NCBI GenBank assembly: GCA_021151695.1
Contig: JAGKWU010000010.1
Span: 248,001-312,000, forward strand
Origin: Cellvibrionaceae bacterium
GTDB taxonomy: Bacteria > Pseudomonadota > Gammaproteobacteria > Pseudomonadales > Cellvibrionaceae
Length of the DNA: 64,000 nt
Direction of reading: 5' to 3'
Below, piece after piece: positions 44,067-53,666 of the stretch. Position 1 is the stretch's first letter. Each line of letters begins with the position of its first letter. A model generated the notes under the pieces. That model had not been told where the DNA came from and did no database searches. It was given only the letters and a program-made list of their open reading frames with translations. The position numbers and the translations under genes were made by a program.

Positions 44067-44393
44067 GTCTCCCTCAGCCCGCTTTCTCTGGCGCCTAAAA
44101 TGCGCTGCCCCGCTTTTCTTGCGATTAGCCACTTATCCCCGATAGGGGTTTTCCCTCACCCCCGCTGAGTAATTCTACTCTCACCGTAAATTTGCCTTTT
44201 TGTCACACTGACCACCAATGAAACCTATTTCCGCTGAGCGCACAAACTAGCGCTTTGCCCTGATTGTGTTTGCCGTTGGGGCTTTTTTATTCCAGCAGCT
44301 TGGCCACTCGCGAGCTGATCAACCGCCGCCCAGTGATTTCTTGTTGTTTAGGGCTTCACTGAAAAAAGGCAATTTTCGTAAGAGGCTATATCC
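44067..44393. other. Intergenic region before the chemoreceptor operon
   Basis: About 330 bases with no supported gene. A T-rich segment near 44284 could end the response regulator transcript. No sigma-28 flagellar promoter match was found by eye. Confidence 0.4.
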
Positions 44394-46046
44394 ATGAATT
44401 GGTTTTTGAAGTTAAGTCTGGCCAAGAAGCTGCTCACTACCTTTATCACATTGGCATTGATTACCGCAGCAGTTGGCCTGTATGGGCTCAGTAATATCGT
44501 CAAAGTGGGCGATCTTATGGGGTCCATGTACCGCAACAACCTGGTGGCGGTAGACTTGCTGTCAGAATCCTATTCCAACTTTTTAACCTACACCCGCTCG
44601 GTAACCCGCTTGCCCACCCAGAGTGGCGATGAGCTGGCAGCGACGATTGAGCGTATGCAAGGCCACTGGAAAAAATCCCAGGCTGCGCTGGATACCTACA
44701 AGAAAACCGACCTGTCTACTAGCGAGAAAAAATTCCTCGAGCAACTGGATGGCGAATCTGCCCACTACCAGCAGCTGACCAATCAGCTGATACAAATGCT
44801 GCAACACAACCAGCGCGCTGAAGCTAACAACCTGAGCAGTAACGAGTTGCGCAACAGCAGCAATGACATCGAAAAAGCCTACAACGGCCTGATCGACGAC
44901 AACAAACAACAGGGTGAACAGGCCGATCAACAAGGTCAGGCCGCAGTAGCCAAAATGCGTCAGGTAATGAGTGCCATGATCGCACTCGCCATTGCCTTGG
45001 CCATTACTTTTGGTTTGCTGGTGACTCGCCTGATTACTCGCCAGTTAGGTGGCGAACCGGATTACGCTACCGAAGTTGTGCAGCGCATTGCTGAGGGCGA
45101 CCTGACATTGAAAATCGATCTGCGCAAAAACGACGATCGCAGTTTGCTGTTTGCCATGAACAATATGTTGGGCCGTTTGACCGATGTGATCACCCAGGTA
45201 AACGCTTCTGCTGAAGCCCTGGCGGCGGCCTCTGAACAAGTATCTGCCTCATCCAACACCCTGAGCCAAAATGCCACCGAGCAGGCCGCCAGTGTGGAAG
45301 AGACAAGTGCATCTGTGGAAGAAATCGCCGCTACCGTTGCGCAAAACGCTGAGAACGCCACAGTGACTGACGGCATGGCTGCACGTTCATCCAAAGACGC
45401 CAAAGCCGGTGGTGAAGCCGTGCGTTCAACCCTGGATGCCATGAAATCCATCGCCGACCGCATCAGCATCATCGACGAAATTGCTTACCAAACCAATTTG
45501 CTTGCCCTTAACGCTGCGATTGAAGCCGGTCGCGCTGGCGATCACGGTCGCGGTTTTGCGGTGGTGGCAAGTGAAGTGCGCAAACTGGCCGAGCGTTCGC
45601 AAGTAGCCGCGCAAGAAATCGGCGCCCTGGCGGGTGACAGCCTGGCCACCGCTGAACGCGCTGGCGGCCTGCTGAATGACATGGTGCCCTCTATCGCCAA
45701 AACCGCCGATCTGGTGAACGAGATTAGCGCCGCCTCCCAAGAGCAGCGCACCGGCCTCAACCAGATCAGCATCGCTATGAACGAGCTGTCGCGCACTACC
45801 CAGACTAATGCATCAGCCTCGGAAGAACTGTCGGCTACCGCTGAAGAGATGAGTAGCCAGGCGTTGCAGCTCACGAATGTTATGTCGTTTTTCCAAACCG
45901 CTGCGCGTAACAGTTACGTGGCTCGCAGCAATCAATCCTCCGCTAAAGCGACCGCCAAGCCCAAGGTTGCTGGTGCCAAATCAAGCAAGCCCAGATCGCG
46001 AGTTGTAGATTCCGATGAGCTGGATGCGATGTTTGTAGAGTTTTAA
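44394..46046 (+). CDS. Methyl-accepting chemotaxis protein
   Basis: A 550-residue inner-membrane chemoreceptor. TM1 is at about 11-31 and TM2 at about 187-208; the periplasmic part between them is a four-helix-bundle sensor (4HB type) without a recognisable cache fold. A HAMP domain (about 209-262) and the cytoplasmic signalling hairpin follow, with the highly conserved tip IAYQTNLLALNAAIEAGRAG. The C-terminus DELDAMFVEF is not an NWETF-type CheR tether. It is the first gene of an operon with cheR, a cheB-like pseudo-receiver, REC-EAL and a hybrid kinase. No cheA or cheW lies in the window, so the receptor may serve a core system elsewhere or a non-motility pathway. Confidence 0.95.
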   Translation: MNWFLKLSLAKKLLTTFITLALITAAVGLYGLSNIVKVGDLMGSMYRNNLVAVDLLSESYSNFLTYTRSVTRLPTQSGDELAATIERMQGHWKKSQAALDTYKKTDLSTSEKKFLEQLDGESAHYQQLTNQLIQMLQHNQRAEANNLSSNELRNSSNDIEKAYNGLIDDNKQQGEQADQQGQAAVAKMRQVMSAMIALAIALAITFGLLVTRLITRQLGGEPDYATEVVQRIAEGDLTLKIDLRKNDDRSLLFAMNNMLGRLTDVITQVNASAEALAAASEQVSASSNTLSQNATEQAASVEETSASVEEIAATVAQNAENATVTDGMAARSSKDAKAGGEAVRSTLDAMKSIADRISIIDEIAYQTNLLALNAAIEAGRAGDHGRGFAVVASEVRKLAERSQVAAQEIGALAGDSLATAERAGGLLNDMVPSIAKTADLVNEISAASQEQRTGLNQISIAMNELSRTTQTNASASEELSATAEEMSSQALQLTNVMSFFQTAARNSYVARSNQSSAKATAKPKVAGAKSSKPRSRVVDSDELDAMFVEF

Positions 46047-46146
46047 CCCTTTATTTACTCGTTGATGAATGAGAAAGCCTGAAATAGCAGTCCAACATCA
46101 CAGGTGCCCAATGAATACAGTGCGTGCAGCTACCGAGGTAGGTTTT

Positions 46147-46998
46147 ATGAAATCGGCGATCAGTACCGCCGCCTTTGAGCAAATACGTTCCTACGTACAT
46201 CGCACTGCGGGCATCCAGATTGGTGCCGAAAAAAAATCCATGGTGACCGGCCGTCTGTGGCGTCGCCTGGAAAAATTCGGCTGCGAGACCTTTGAAGAGT
46301 ATCTCGCGTTTGTGCGCAGCAGCGAAGGTGCAAATGAGCGCGCCACCATGCTGGATTTGCTCACCACCAACGAGACCTATTTCTTCCGCGAGCCTGCGCA
46401 TTTTGAATTGCTGCGCCGCAAGATTATCCCCGAGCATGGCGGCCAAAAGCTGCGCGTGTGGTGCGGTGCTTCATCCACCGGCGAAGAGCCTTACAGCCTG
46501 GCGATGGTGTTGGCGGATTGCCGCGCTCCTGGCAGTTGGGAAGTGTTTGCCTCGGATATTTCCGGCAAGGTATTGGAGCAGGCGCGCGCGGGAATTTACC
46601 GTATGGAGCGGCTGGAATATTTGCCGACAGATTACCTCAAGCGCTTTTGTTTACGCGGCACCGACGAGTTTGAAGGCAAGTTCGCCATCGCGCCCTCGCT
46701 GCGCAAACAAGTGCGTTTCGCCCAACATAATTTGCTTGAATCGCTGGATGACAGCGAAGGTTTTGACGTGGTGTTTTTGCGCAATGTATTGATTTATTTT
46801 GATCAACCCACCAAACAAAAAGTGCTTGAGAATGTGATGCGCGCGTTGCGTCCGGGCGGTTGGTTGATCCTCAGTCACTGCGAAACCTTGCAAGGTCTTA
46901 ATTTACCTGTGCGCATGCACTCGCCCAGCATCTACACCAAAACGGGTGGTGCGGCTAAAACTGCTAGCAATGTATCTTCTTTGCGGAGCCTGACATGA
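46147..46998 (+). CDS. cheR: CheR-type chemoreceptor methyltransferase
   Basis: A 283-residue S-adenosylmethionine-dependent enzyme that methylates glutamates of chemoreceptors. The open frame begins at 46069, but GAGGTAGG before the ATG at 46147 favours that start. The N-terminal helical domain (about 1-75, GRLWRRLEKFG) is followed by the SAM fold: LTTNETYFFREPAHFELLR, RVWCGASSTGEEPYSLAM, FASDISGKVLEQARAGIY and FDVVFLRNVLIYF. It overlaps the next gene by four bases (ATGA). No TPR tail is fused. Confidence 0.94.
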   Translation: MKSAISTAAFEQIRSYVHRTAGIQIGAEKKSMVTGRLWRRLEKFGCETFEEYLAFVRSSEGANERATMLDLLTTNETYFFREPAHFELLRRKIIPEHGGQKLRVWCGASSTGEEPYSLAMVLADCRAPGSWEVFASDISGKVLEQARAGIYRMERLEYLPTDYLKRFCLRGTDEFEGKFAIAPSLRKQVRFAQHNLLESLDDSEGFDVVFLRNVLIYFDQPTKQKVLENVMRALRPGGWLILSHCETLQGLNLPVRMHSPSIYTKTGGAAKTASNVSSLRSLT

Positions 46999-47471
46999 TT
47001 CGAGTGATGGTGGTCGATAACTCGGCCGTAGTACGCTCGGTGTTGCAATGTATTCTGGAAGAGTCATCCGATATCAGCGTTATGGCGGTTGCGCCAGATC
47101 CAGTATTTGCACTGGCCAAAATGGAGCGCCAGTGGCCGGATGCGATTATCACCGCGGCCGATATGCCTCGTATGGACGGCGTAAGCTTTGTGCGCGGTGT
47201 TATGGCTGTGCGGCCAACGCCGATTCTGGTGTGCGCTCATTTCGGTCAGCCCGGCCTGGCGCGCCAATTGTTAGAAGCGGGGGCAACCGATGTGATTCCG
47301 CGCCCGGCGTTGGATGTCACCAGTTTTTTGCGCGCCCGTCGCCACGAACTGGTTGCCAGTCTGCGTGCGGCAGTGTTGAATCACGCACAGCAAAATCCTT
47401 CGCAAAAGCCTGCGCATTCTTCGGCGTCTGCGCCTACACTGAGTAAACCTTGCGATCTTGAATCCCTATGA
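46995..47471 (+). CDS. CheB-like pseudo-receiver lacking the methylesterase domain
   Basis: A 158-residue protein that aligns with the receiver half of CheB (MIRVMVVDNSAVVRSVL, DMPRMDGVSFVRGVMAVRPTPILV). The C-terminal methylesterase domain is absent and replaced by a short Ser/Ala/Pro-rich tail. The phosphoacceptor position is alanine (A54 in IITAADMPRMDG, where CheB has LDVEMPRMDG), and the conserved lysine near the end is arginine (VIPRPAL). It can hardly be phosphorylated in the normal way. It overlaps cheR and the next REC-EAL gene by four bases each, so it is under translational coupling and probably kept for a binding role. Confidence 0.85.
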   Translation: MIRVMVVDNSAVVRSVLQCILEESSDISVMAVAPDPVFALAKMERQWPDAIITAADMPRMDGVSFVRGVMAVRPTPILVCAHFGQPGLARQLLEAGATDVIPRPALDVTSFLRARRHELVASLRAAVLNHAQQNPSQKPAHSSASAPTLSKPCDLESL

Positions 47472-48730
47472 TTTCACTCAACTCGTCCATTAATCTCGCC
47501 ACCGACGCGCGCCTGCACCGGGATCTACTGGAGCGTGGCGTAATGGTGGTGGATGACAGCAGTATGCACAGGTTCAGCGCCGATGCCTGTTTGCGCGCTT
47601 TCGGCATCGAGCACATCTACGAGGCCGGCGATGGTCGCGCTGCCCTGCAGCAGCTCGACAAGCTGCCACAGCCACCGGCCGTTCTGCTGCTGGATCTCGA
47701 AATGCCGGTAATGGATGGGGTTGAAGTGCTGCAACAGTTGGCTTCTGCTCCCATGGCGCCCGCCGTGGTGCTGGCCAGCAGCTCGGACGAGGTCCTGATT
47801 GGCACCGTGGCAACTATGGCCGAGGCCATGGGTATCTGCCTGTTGGGCGCTTTTCGTAAACCTGTAGATGCCTCTGCCATGCTTGAGGCTCTGTGTCGCT
47901 ACCGGCCCGGCCAGCTGCTTTCAATCCCTGCCGAACCGGAAAACTCCCTGGAGCTAACCCAGCTGCGCACAGCGCTGGACGAGCAGCGCCTGGAGGTTTA
48001 CTACCAACCCAAAATCCAGTTGGATACCGGCAAGCTGGCTGGTGTGGAAGCGCTGGCGCGTTGGCGGGAAGAGGGCGATTGGGTGCCCCCGCGGCAGTTT
48101 ATTGCGCTGGCGGAAGAGCACGGCCTGATTGACCAACTCACCCTCTGCCTGTTCGAGCGCATCCTTGAAGACATGAACCGTTGGTGGGATGAAGGCTGCT
48201 ATATGCCAGTAGCCATGAATCTCTCGGCCAAATCCCTGGCGGACCCGGAACTGGCCAACGCCATTATCCAGCGTGTTGCCGCCCAGGGTATTCCCGCTCA
48301 TTTCCTCACGTTTGAAATTACGGAGAGCGCGCTGGTGGTGGATTTGCCGTCGGCGTTGGCGACTATCAGCCGCTTGCGCCTCAAGGGCTACGGCATTGCC
48401 ATTGACGATTACGGCACCGGTTTTTCGTCCATGCAGCAGCTGTCGCGCTTCCCCTTTTCCGAATTGAAAATTGATCGCTATTTTGTGGATGGCGCGCCCA
48501 GCCGCGAACACCTGCAAAGTATTCTCAAATCCGCCATCGACATGGGCCAACGCCTGGGGATAAGCACCGTGGCAGAAGGTGTGGAGACAATGGCGGAATT
48601 GCATTTATTAAAACGCCTGGGCTGCAAACAAGCCCAGGGATTTTTATTAGCGCGACCCATGCCGGGCGATAAACTCTTGCCCTGGATGGATACCAGCCTG
48701 GAGTCAATCCGCGAGTTATGTCAGATGTAA
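47468..48730 (+). CDS. REC-EAL cyclic-di-GMP phosphodiesterase
   Basis: A 420-residue cytoplasmic protein. The receiver (about 15-140) has VVDDSSMHRF, phosphoacceptor Asp76 in LLLDLEMPVMDG and the FRKPVDAS motif. The EAL domain (about 165-410) keeps the catalytic set: GVEALARW, MNLSAKSL, FEITESAL, AIDDYGTGFSS, ELKIDRYF and VAEGVET. It should therefore cleave c-di-GMP when phosphorylated. It resembles PvrR-type regulators. Its end overlaps the hybrid kinase gene by 13 bases; that kinase is the obvious phosphodonor. Confidence 0.93.
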   Translation: MISLNSSINLATDARLHRDLLERGVMVVDDSSMHRFSADACLRAFGIEHIYEAGDGRAALQQLDKLPQPPAVLLLDLEMPVMDGVEVLQQLASAPMAPAVVLASSSDEVLIGTVATMAEAMGICLLGAFRKPVDASAMLEALCRYRPGQLLSIPAEPENSLELTQLRTALDEQRLEVYYQPKIQLDTGKLAGVEALARWREEGDWVPPRQFIALAEEHGLIDQLTLCLFERILEDMNRWWDEGCYMPVAMNLSAKSLADPELANAIIQRVAAQGIPAHFLTFEITESALVVDLPSALATISRLRLKGYGIAIDDYGTGFSSMQQLSRFPFSELKIDRYFVDGAPSREHLQSILKSAIDMGQRLGISTVAEGVETMAELHLLKRLGCKQAQGFLLARPMPGDKLLPWMDTSLESIRELCQM

Positions 48731-51700
48731 AAGAGCAACACGGCAAGCTTCACCAATTTCTCCAACAGCACTCGGTAGTCGCGCTGGCGCTGGCGAGCGC
48801 GCTACTGATTCTGGCGATCAGTTATTTTTCACTGAGCTACATAGCGGCAAGCCATGAACAGCTGATGTTCAAACACCTCAATACCGAGCTGGACTCCACC
48901 ACTGAACTCCTCACTCGCTGGCAACGGCAAAACATAGGCGCCGCCAAAGTGCTGGCCAGTTCCCCCACAGGCGAAGAACTATTTGTCCGGCTGCTGATAA
49001 AGCATGAGAGCGGGGCGGAAATACAAAACGAAGTTCGCCAATGGATTTATCCCCTGCTGCTGGTGCTGCAATACGATGGCTATTCGGTGATAGATCTGGA
49101 TCGTCGCATAGTCTCCGCCAGTAGCGAGCAATTTATCGGGCGCGTTGCGCAAACGCCGGAAAATCTCGAAATCATGGAGCGCAGCTTGCGCGGTGAGCCG
49201 GCCATTTCGCGCCCGGCGGTGATGAATCTTCCTATCAATGGCCCGCGCGGTGCCATGGCACCCGGCGCGCTTATCCAGAACCTCTGCCTCACACTTACTG
49301 AGCCAGGTACAAAAGCCATGGTCGCCATTGGTTTTTTGTGTGTTCGTTTTAACCCCGACCCCAGCTTCTTTGGCAATTTTGTCAGCCATGATCGCGCCGA
49401 CAACATTTACGCGATCAATCGCGCCGGTGACATCATTACACCACCCAAATTGGATGTGCCCGCCAATGCGCGCTACCAACTCAACTGGATGCCCAGTGGA
49501 AAATTGCCCGCGCGTTTGCCGCGCGAAGACGAGCTGGCGACACCTGGTCCTTTTACCCGCTTGATTGAGATGCTCTTGCAAAATAAACCGGCGCAGATAA
49601 AAGGTTATGCTGATTATCGCGGTCGCCAGGTCATAGGAATGGCGCGCTGGCTGCCGGAAATGAATCTCGGCATAGTCGCCGAGTCAGAAATAGAACAGGC
49701 GTTTGCCCCTTACCTGGCATCGCGCAATGTTATTGTCGGCCTCACTTGCAGCGCACTTTTATTAATACTGGTGCTCACTACCAGTTCGGTGCTTAATCGC
49801 CGCTCGCTCGCATCGCGCGAAGCATTATTTCGCTCGCTGCTTAAAAATTTGCCGGCATCGGTTTATATGGTGAATCTGGATGGCCGTATCACCGTGGTGA
49901 ACGCCTTCTTCTGCAATTTAATCAAACTCCATCGCGATCATTTGCTCTGGCGCCACCTGCGCGACATTCCCCTGAGTGGCTGGCAGCGCCAATTAGTGCC
50001 CGAGCGTTTGCAAATTATGGATGATTTTCAATCCCGCGATGAAACCCTTGAAATCACCATCCCGAATGGCGAGTTAAAGTTTTTTCGTCGCGTGCAATTT
50101 CCTATCACAACGCACACTGGCGAGCCGCCCGAGGCTGTTGCCTGCATTATCATCGATATTACTGATCGCATGTTAAGTAATCGCCGATTGGACCTGCTCA
50201 ACCAGGAGCTGGAGCACTCAGTCAACGCGCGCACTTATGAGTTGATGGTCGCCAAAGATGAAGCGCTTGCGGCAAGCAAAGTAAAAGCAGACTTCCTCGC
50301 CAATATGAGCCACGAAATACGCACGCCACTGAATGCGATTATCGGCCTTGCGCATTTATCGCTGCGCGGCAACCCGGACGACAAACTGCGTGTTTATCTC
50401 GAAAAAATGCGTGGCTCCGGCGAGCACTTGCTCAATATCATCAACGACATTCTCAATTTCTCGCGGCTGGAAGCTGGAAAGCTCAAGCTTGATCGCGAGG
50501 AGTTGGTGATAGAACAGGTGATTGACCAGGCAGTTGATTTAATTTGGGAGCGCGCCGATGCCAAAGGCCTGGCTGTCAAAGTGGAAATAGATCCGCGAGT
50601 GCCTTCAGTGCTGGCTGGTGATCCATTGCGTCTCGGACAAATCCTTATCAACCTCGCCGCCAACGCGGTGAAATTTACCGATAGCGGCAGCATAGTGCTC
50701 GAGGTGAAATTGCTGCATGATCTTGGTCATCAAGTCGAAGTGCTCATCAGTGTTACCGATACAGGTATAGGTATTGCCGAAGATAAACTCGGTACGCTCT
50801 TTCAGCCATTTCAGCAAGTCGACAATTCCAGTGCGCGCCGCTTTGAAGGCACAGGGCTCGGTTTATCCATTTGTAAAAACCTGGCTGAACTAATGGCCGG
50901 TGAATTAACTGTTGAAAGTGAACTGGGACGCGGCAGTAGCTTCCGTCTTCAGGTGCGACTCGATAAATCCCTCGCGGTGCCCGCAGCCGTGGCAGGCGAT
51001 AGTCCACTGACTGTTGTCACTGGCCGCGTGCTGGTAGTGGAAGATAATCCGCTCAATCAGGAAATCATCAGCTCGCTGTTGCAAACCATGGGGGTGCAAG
51101 TCAGTTGCGTTGGTTCTGGCCCTGCGGCTATCACCGCGGCGGCGCGTGAAAAATTTGATCTGGTGTTAATGGATATCCAATTACCCGGCATGGATGGTGT
51201 TACCGCCTGCCGCGAAATTCACTGGCATTTGGCCACGCGCAATTTACCTATAGTCGCCGTCACCGCCAACGCGTTACCGGGCGATCGCGAACGCTACCTC
51301 GCCTCTGGCCTCAATGATTATATTTCCAAACCCATAGATCCTAACGAATTGCACCGCCTGTTAATTCGTTGGCTTTCACCGGGTGCCAGCGCTGCTGTCG
51401 CGGCCCAGGCGCAAGCGGCTGCCCCGGCCAAAACATTTGTCGCAACATCGCCCGTTATTGGTCAGAACTATTTGTTGGCGGAAGTGCCCGATGCTGAAAA
51501 TAAAATAACGTCGGCGGCTGAAGTAAAAGTATTACTTCCAGCGCATATAGGGTTGGCCGCACAATCGGCTGAAAAAAAATCTGATGCCTTGAATGTGTCG
51601 ATAAAAAATGCAACCCAACCCATGATGGAGAAAAATAATCCAGTAACGAACAGCGATGTGGCAATACCTTCAACAAACGAATCGCCATCTGTTGCATCAC

Positions 51701-52098
51701 AGGCTGACACAAAATCCAATCAATCAGCATTGCGCGGTTTTGATTGCCTGCGCTCTCATAACATAGATACCGAACGCGCACTGCACAACCTCATGGGCAA
51801 CGAACAACTCTACCGCCGCCTGCTCGAACGCTTCGCCCGCGAGCGCGCTGAATTTGGTGTACAGCTGGAAGAATTACTCGCCGGCGTAGGTACCGAAACC
51901 CACAACGAAGAAGCCCTCAACAACGTCCACTCCCTCAAGTCCCTCGCCGGCAGCCTCGGTATGCTAAAACTCGAAAGCATAGCCGCATTGCTGGAACAAC
52001 AACTCCGCAACGGCCAGGCTCCGAAAGAATTGGTCACTGAACTGCGCGAAGAAATTACAGCAATGGCGCATGCGGTGGTGGAGGCGTTTGAATCGTAA
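48718..52098 (+). CDS. Large hybrid histidine kinase (sensor-PAS-HK-REC-HPt)
   Basis: A 1126-residue inner-membrane sensor kinase. TM1 (about 20-42) and TM2 (about 338-360) bracket a large periplasmic cache-like sensor domain. A PAS domain (about 375-490), dimerisation domain with His532 (SHEIRTPLNAIIG), ATPase domain (NLAANAVKF, DTGIGIAEDKLG, GTGLGLSICK), receiver (Asp819 in LMDIQLPGMDG) and C-terminal HPt (about 1015-1115, His1071 in NVHSLKSLAGSLG) follow. A low-complexity linker of about 120 residues separates receiver and HPt. The full phosphorelay suggests a transfer to a separate receiver, most likely the REC-EAL protein whose gene it overlaps. Confidence 0.94.
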   Translation: MSDVKEQHGKLHQFLQQHSVVALALASALLILAISYFSLSYIAASHEQLMFKHLNTELDSTTELLTRWQRQNIGAAKVLASSPTGEELFVRLLIKHESGAEIQNEVRQWIYPLLLVLQYDGYSVIDLDRRIVSASSEQFIGRVAQTPENLEIMERSLRGEPAISRPAVMNLPINGPRGAMAPGALIQNLCLTLTEPGTKAMVAIGFLCVRFNPDPSFFGNFVSHDRADNIYAINRAGDIITPPKLDVPANARYQLNWMPSGKLPARLPREDELATPGPFTRLIEMLLQNKPAQIKGYADYRGRQVIGMARWLPEMNLGIVAESEIEQAFAPYLASRNVIVGLTCSALLLILVLTTSSVLNRRSLASREALFRSLLKNLPASVYMVNLDGRITVVNAFFCNLIKLHRDHLLWRHLRDIPLSGWQRQLVPERLQIMDDFQSRDETLEITIPNGELKFFRRVQFPITTHTGEPPEAVACIIIDITDRMLSNRRLDLLNQELEHSVNARTYELMVAKDEALAASKVKADFLANMSHEIRTPLNAIIGLAHLSLRGNPDDKLRVYLEKMRGSGEHLLNIINDILNFSRLEAGKLKLDREELVIEQVIDQAVDLIWERADAKGLAVKVEIDPRVPSVLAGDPLRLGQILINLAANAVKFTDSGSIVLEVKLLHDLGHQVEVLISVTDTGIGIAEDKLGTLFQPFQQVDNSSARRFEGTGLGLSICKNLAELMAGELTVESELGRGSSFRLQVRLDKSLAVPAAVAGDSPLTVVTGRVLVVEDNPLNQEIISSLLQTMGVQVSCVGSGPAAITAAAREKFDLVLMDIQLPGMDGVTACREIHWHLATRNLPIVAVTANALPGDRERYLASGLNDYISKPIDPNELHRLLIRWLSPGASAAVAAQAQAAAPAKTFVATSPVIGQNYLLAEVPDAENKITSAAEVKVLLPAHIGLAAQSAEKKSDALNVSIKNATQPMMEKNNPVTNSDVAIPSTNESPSVASQADTKSNQSALRGFDCLRSHNIDTERALHNLMGNEQLYRRLLERFARERAEFGVQLEELLAGVGTETHNEEALNNVHSLKSLAGSLGMLKLESIAALLEQQLRNGQAPKELVTELREEITAMAHAVVEAFES

Positions 52099-52249
52099 TT
52101 GGGTGGGATAGGTTGGGCAGGGCCGTATAGGAGGCCACGCCAAACATGTTTTATATCCCCGAATCATTTATCAAGCGGCTTGGAAAACAAGCACTGGCAA
52201 TTTATAGTTTGGCCGATGAATTACTTCTCAGGTAAAAGGCCACCAATCA

Positions 52250-52690
52250 ATGCTCATCATCAACCCCGAAGATGCACCCGCCGCGTTCCAGTTAGCCTGG
52301 AATACTCACGATATGTTTGCGTTTGGCGGCCTATTTGAAAAAGACGCCACCTTCGTAAATCGCTTTGGTCATTATGTTCGCGGCGTCGACGAGATAATCG
52401 CACTCCACACCCCTATCCATCAAACCATCTACAGTGATTCCACCCTCACGAATGAACTGATTGACGTTAACCACTTGGTAGAGGGCGCAGCCGTTATCCA
52501 TTTCTGGAGTCGCTTAACTGCCGGTGTAGCTCATCCTGCTGGACCGCATGAAGTAGACACGCTGATCCTCGCTGTACTCACTAAACAAAATGACACCTGG
52601 CTTATTCGCGCACTGGAAAATGTAACGCTCACAAACCCGCGAACGGGCGAGGTGGTTTTGAGGGATGTATTAGCGCACAGCGTAGATTGA
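52250..52690 (+). CDS. SgcJ/EcaC-family (SnoaL-like) protein
   Basis: A 146-residue cytoplasmic protein of the NTF2-like fold. The pattern AWNTHDMFAFGGLFEKDATFVNRFGHYVRG and a terminal beta-sheet segment (VDTLILAVLTKQNDTWLIRALENV) fit the SgcJ/EcaC group of SnoaL-like proteins. Many bind small hydrophobic molecules; no function can be assigned. A decayed copy of its last about 60 bases lies at 53667-53728. Confidence 0.82.
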   Translation: MLIINPEDAPAAFQLAWNTHDMFAFGGLFEKDATFVNRFGHYVRGVDEIIALHTPIHQTIYSDSTLTNELIDVNHLVEGAAVIHFWSRLTAGVAHPAGPHEVDTLILAVLTKQNDTWLIRALENVTLTNPRTGEVVLRDVLAHSVD

Positions 52691-52702
52691 TGTAAATTTT
52701 CC

Positions 52703-52768
52703 TCGTTCCCAAGCTCTGGCTTGGGAATGTTAATTGAGTTGAGCTCCCAAACTGGAGCTTGGGGGCAA
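52703..52768. repeat. Dispersed repeat, family C, copy 1
   Basis: CGTTCCCAAGCTCTGGCTTGGGAATG followed by CTCCCAAACTGGAGCTTGGG: two short overlapping palindromes of the type GTTCCCAAGC...GCTTGGGAAC. Related copies lie at about 54625-54680 and 55597-55620. Confidence 0.7.
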
Positions 52769-52772
52769 GAAA

Positions 52773-53438
52773 ATGGATAGCATAAGAGATGTATATAAAA
52801 TAGTCGTTAAATATATAGAGCATCATCGCCAAAAATTTTCACTTGAGCAAATAGATGCTGCGGCGGAGATAAAAAGAAGGCTGCTTGGTCTTGAGAATAG
52901 CTTTAATAGATTAACCAATATCAATGAACAATTATCCAAAGAGTCTATGCCTCAAATATCTCTCGATTCTGAAACTGGGATAATGACTGTCGAACTCATG
53001 GGGCAGAGCGTTCATGTGAAATATGAAAGAGCTGAGCCTGATGTTCCAGTTTCATTCTTGGATGGGCCTGCGCTAGTAAGGCATGACTATACCAACGAGC
53101 TGTCTGATGATGAAATTGACTCCCAGATTATTGAAGCATTAAAGATAGAAATGGAGTCGCTAGTTGAGCATTATTATTACAATGCATTTAAAATAACCAA
53201 GTTAATTCAGATATTGACCGGGAAGAGCAGGTATGACTGTAGGTGCATAACTATGGTAAGGAATTATTTAATAGAGCATCCTAAGTTGGAAACTATTTAC
53301 TCCTTTGGTTTTGGAGTAAATGGCCCCTTTATAAAACCAGTTCAGCGTGGAGAAGTGTCGTGGGAGGATGCGGGTTTGGTGAAGAATACAGAGTTTCTGA
53401 TTTCGTCTTTAAAAAAAGTATTTTCCTCTGATCAGTAG
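52773..53438 (+). CDS. Hypothetical protein, unknown
   Basis: A 221-residue protein without signal peptide or membrane helix. The N-terminal half is helical and charged (VKYIEHHRQKFSLEQIDAAAEIKRRLLGLENSF). The C-terminal half has FKITKLIQILTGKSRYDCRCITMVRNYLIEHP and FGFGVNGPFIKPVQRGEVSWEDAG. It is more AT-rich than neighbouring genes and starts right after a family C repeat, so recent acquisition is possible. I do not recognise the family. Confidence 0.65.
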   Translation: MDSIRDVYKIVVKYIEHHRQKFSLEQIDAAAEIKRRLLGLENSFNRLTNINEQLSKESMPQISLDSETGIMTVELMGQSVHVKYERAEPDVPVSFLDGPALVRHDYTNELSDDEIDSQIIEALKIEMESLVEHYYYNAFKITKLIQILTGKSRYDCRCITMVRNYLIEHPKLETIYSFGFGVNGPFIKPVQRGEVSWEDAGLVKNTEFLISSLKKVFSSDQ

Positions 53439-53590
53439 CGCGTAGGTCAGGGGGCGTTGCGCGGACTAAGCCTGCGCCCCAACAACTCTTGTTTGAAGCC
53501 CATGATTATGTTGAGTGCAACGATGCGGTTGACAGCGCTTGATTTCGTAAGCGTTGTCAACAACTAGCCAGCGCGAAGTTGATATAAAAT

Positions 53591-53666
53591 GACTTCGTCA
53601 TGCCCTTGGGCATCCAGTGCCTTTAAAAAGCTAAAGCCGCTGGATACCCGTACGGGGATGGCGACG
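53591..53666. repeat. Dispersed inverted repeat, family A, copy 3
   Basis: Arms GACTTCGTCATGCCCTTGGG...ATCCAGTGCCTTT and AAAGCCGCTGGATACCCG...GGGGATGGCGACG. It is more degenerate than copies 1 and 2, but the GTCATCCC and ATCCAGTGCC cores are still clear. Confidence 0.75.
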
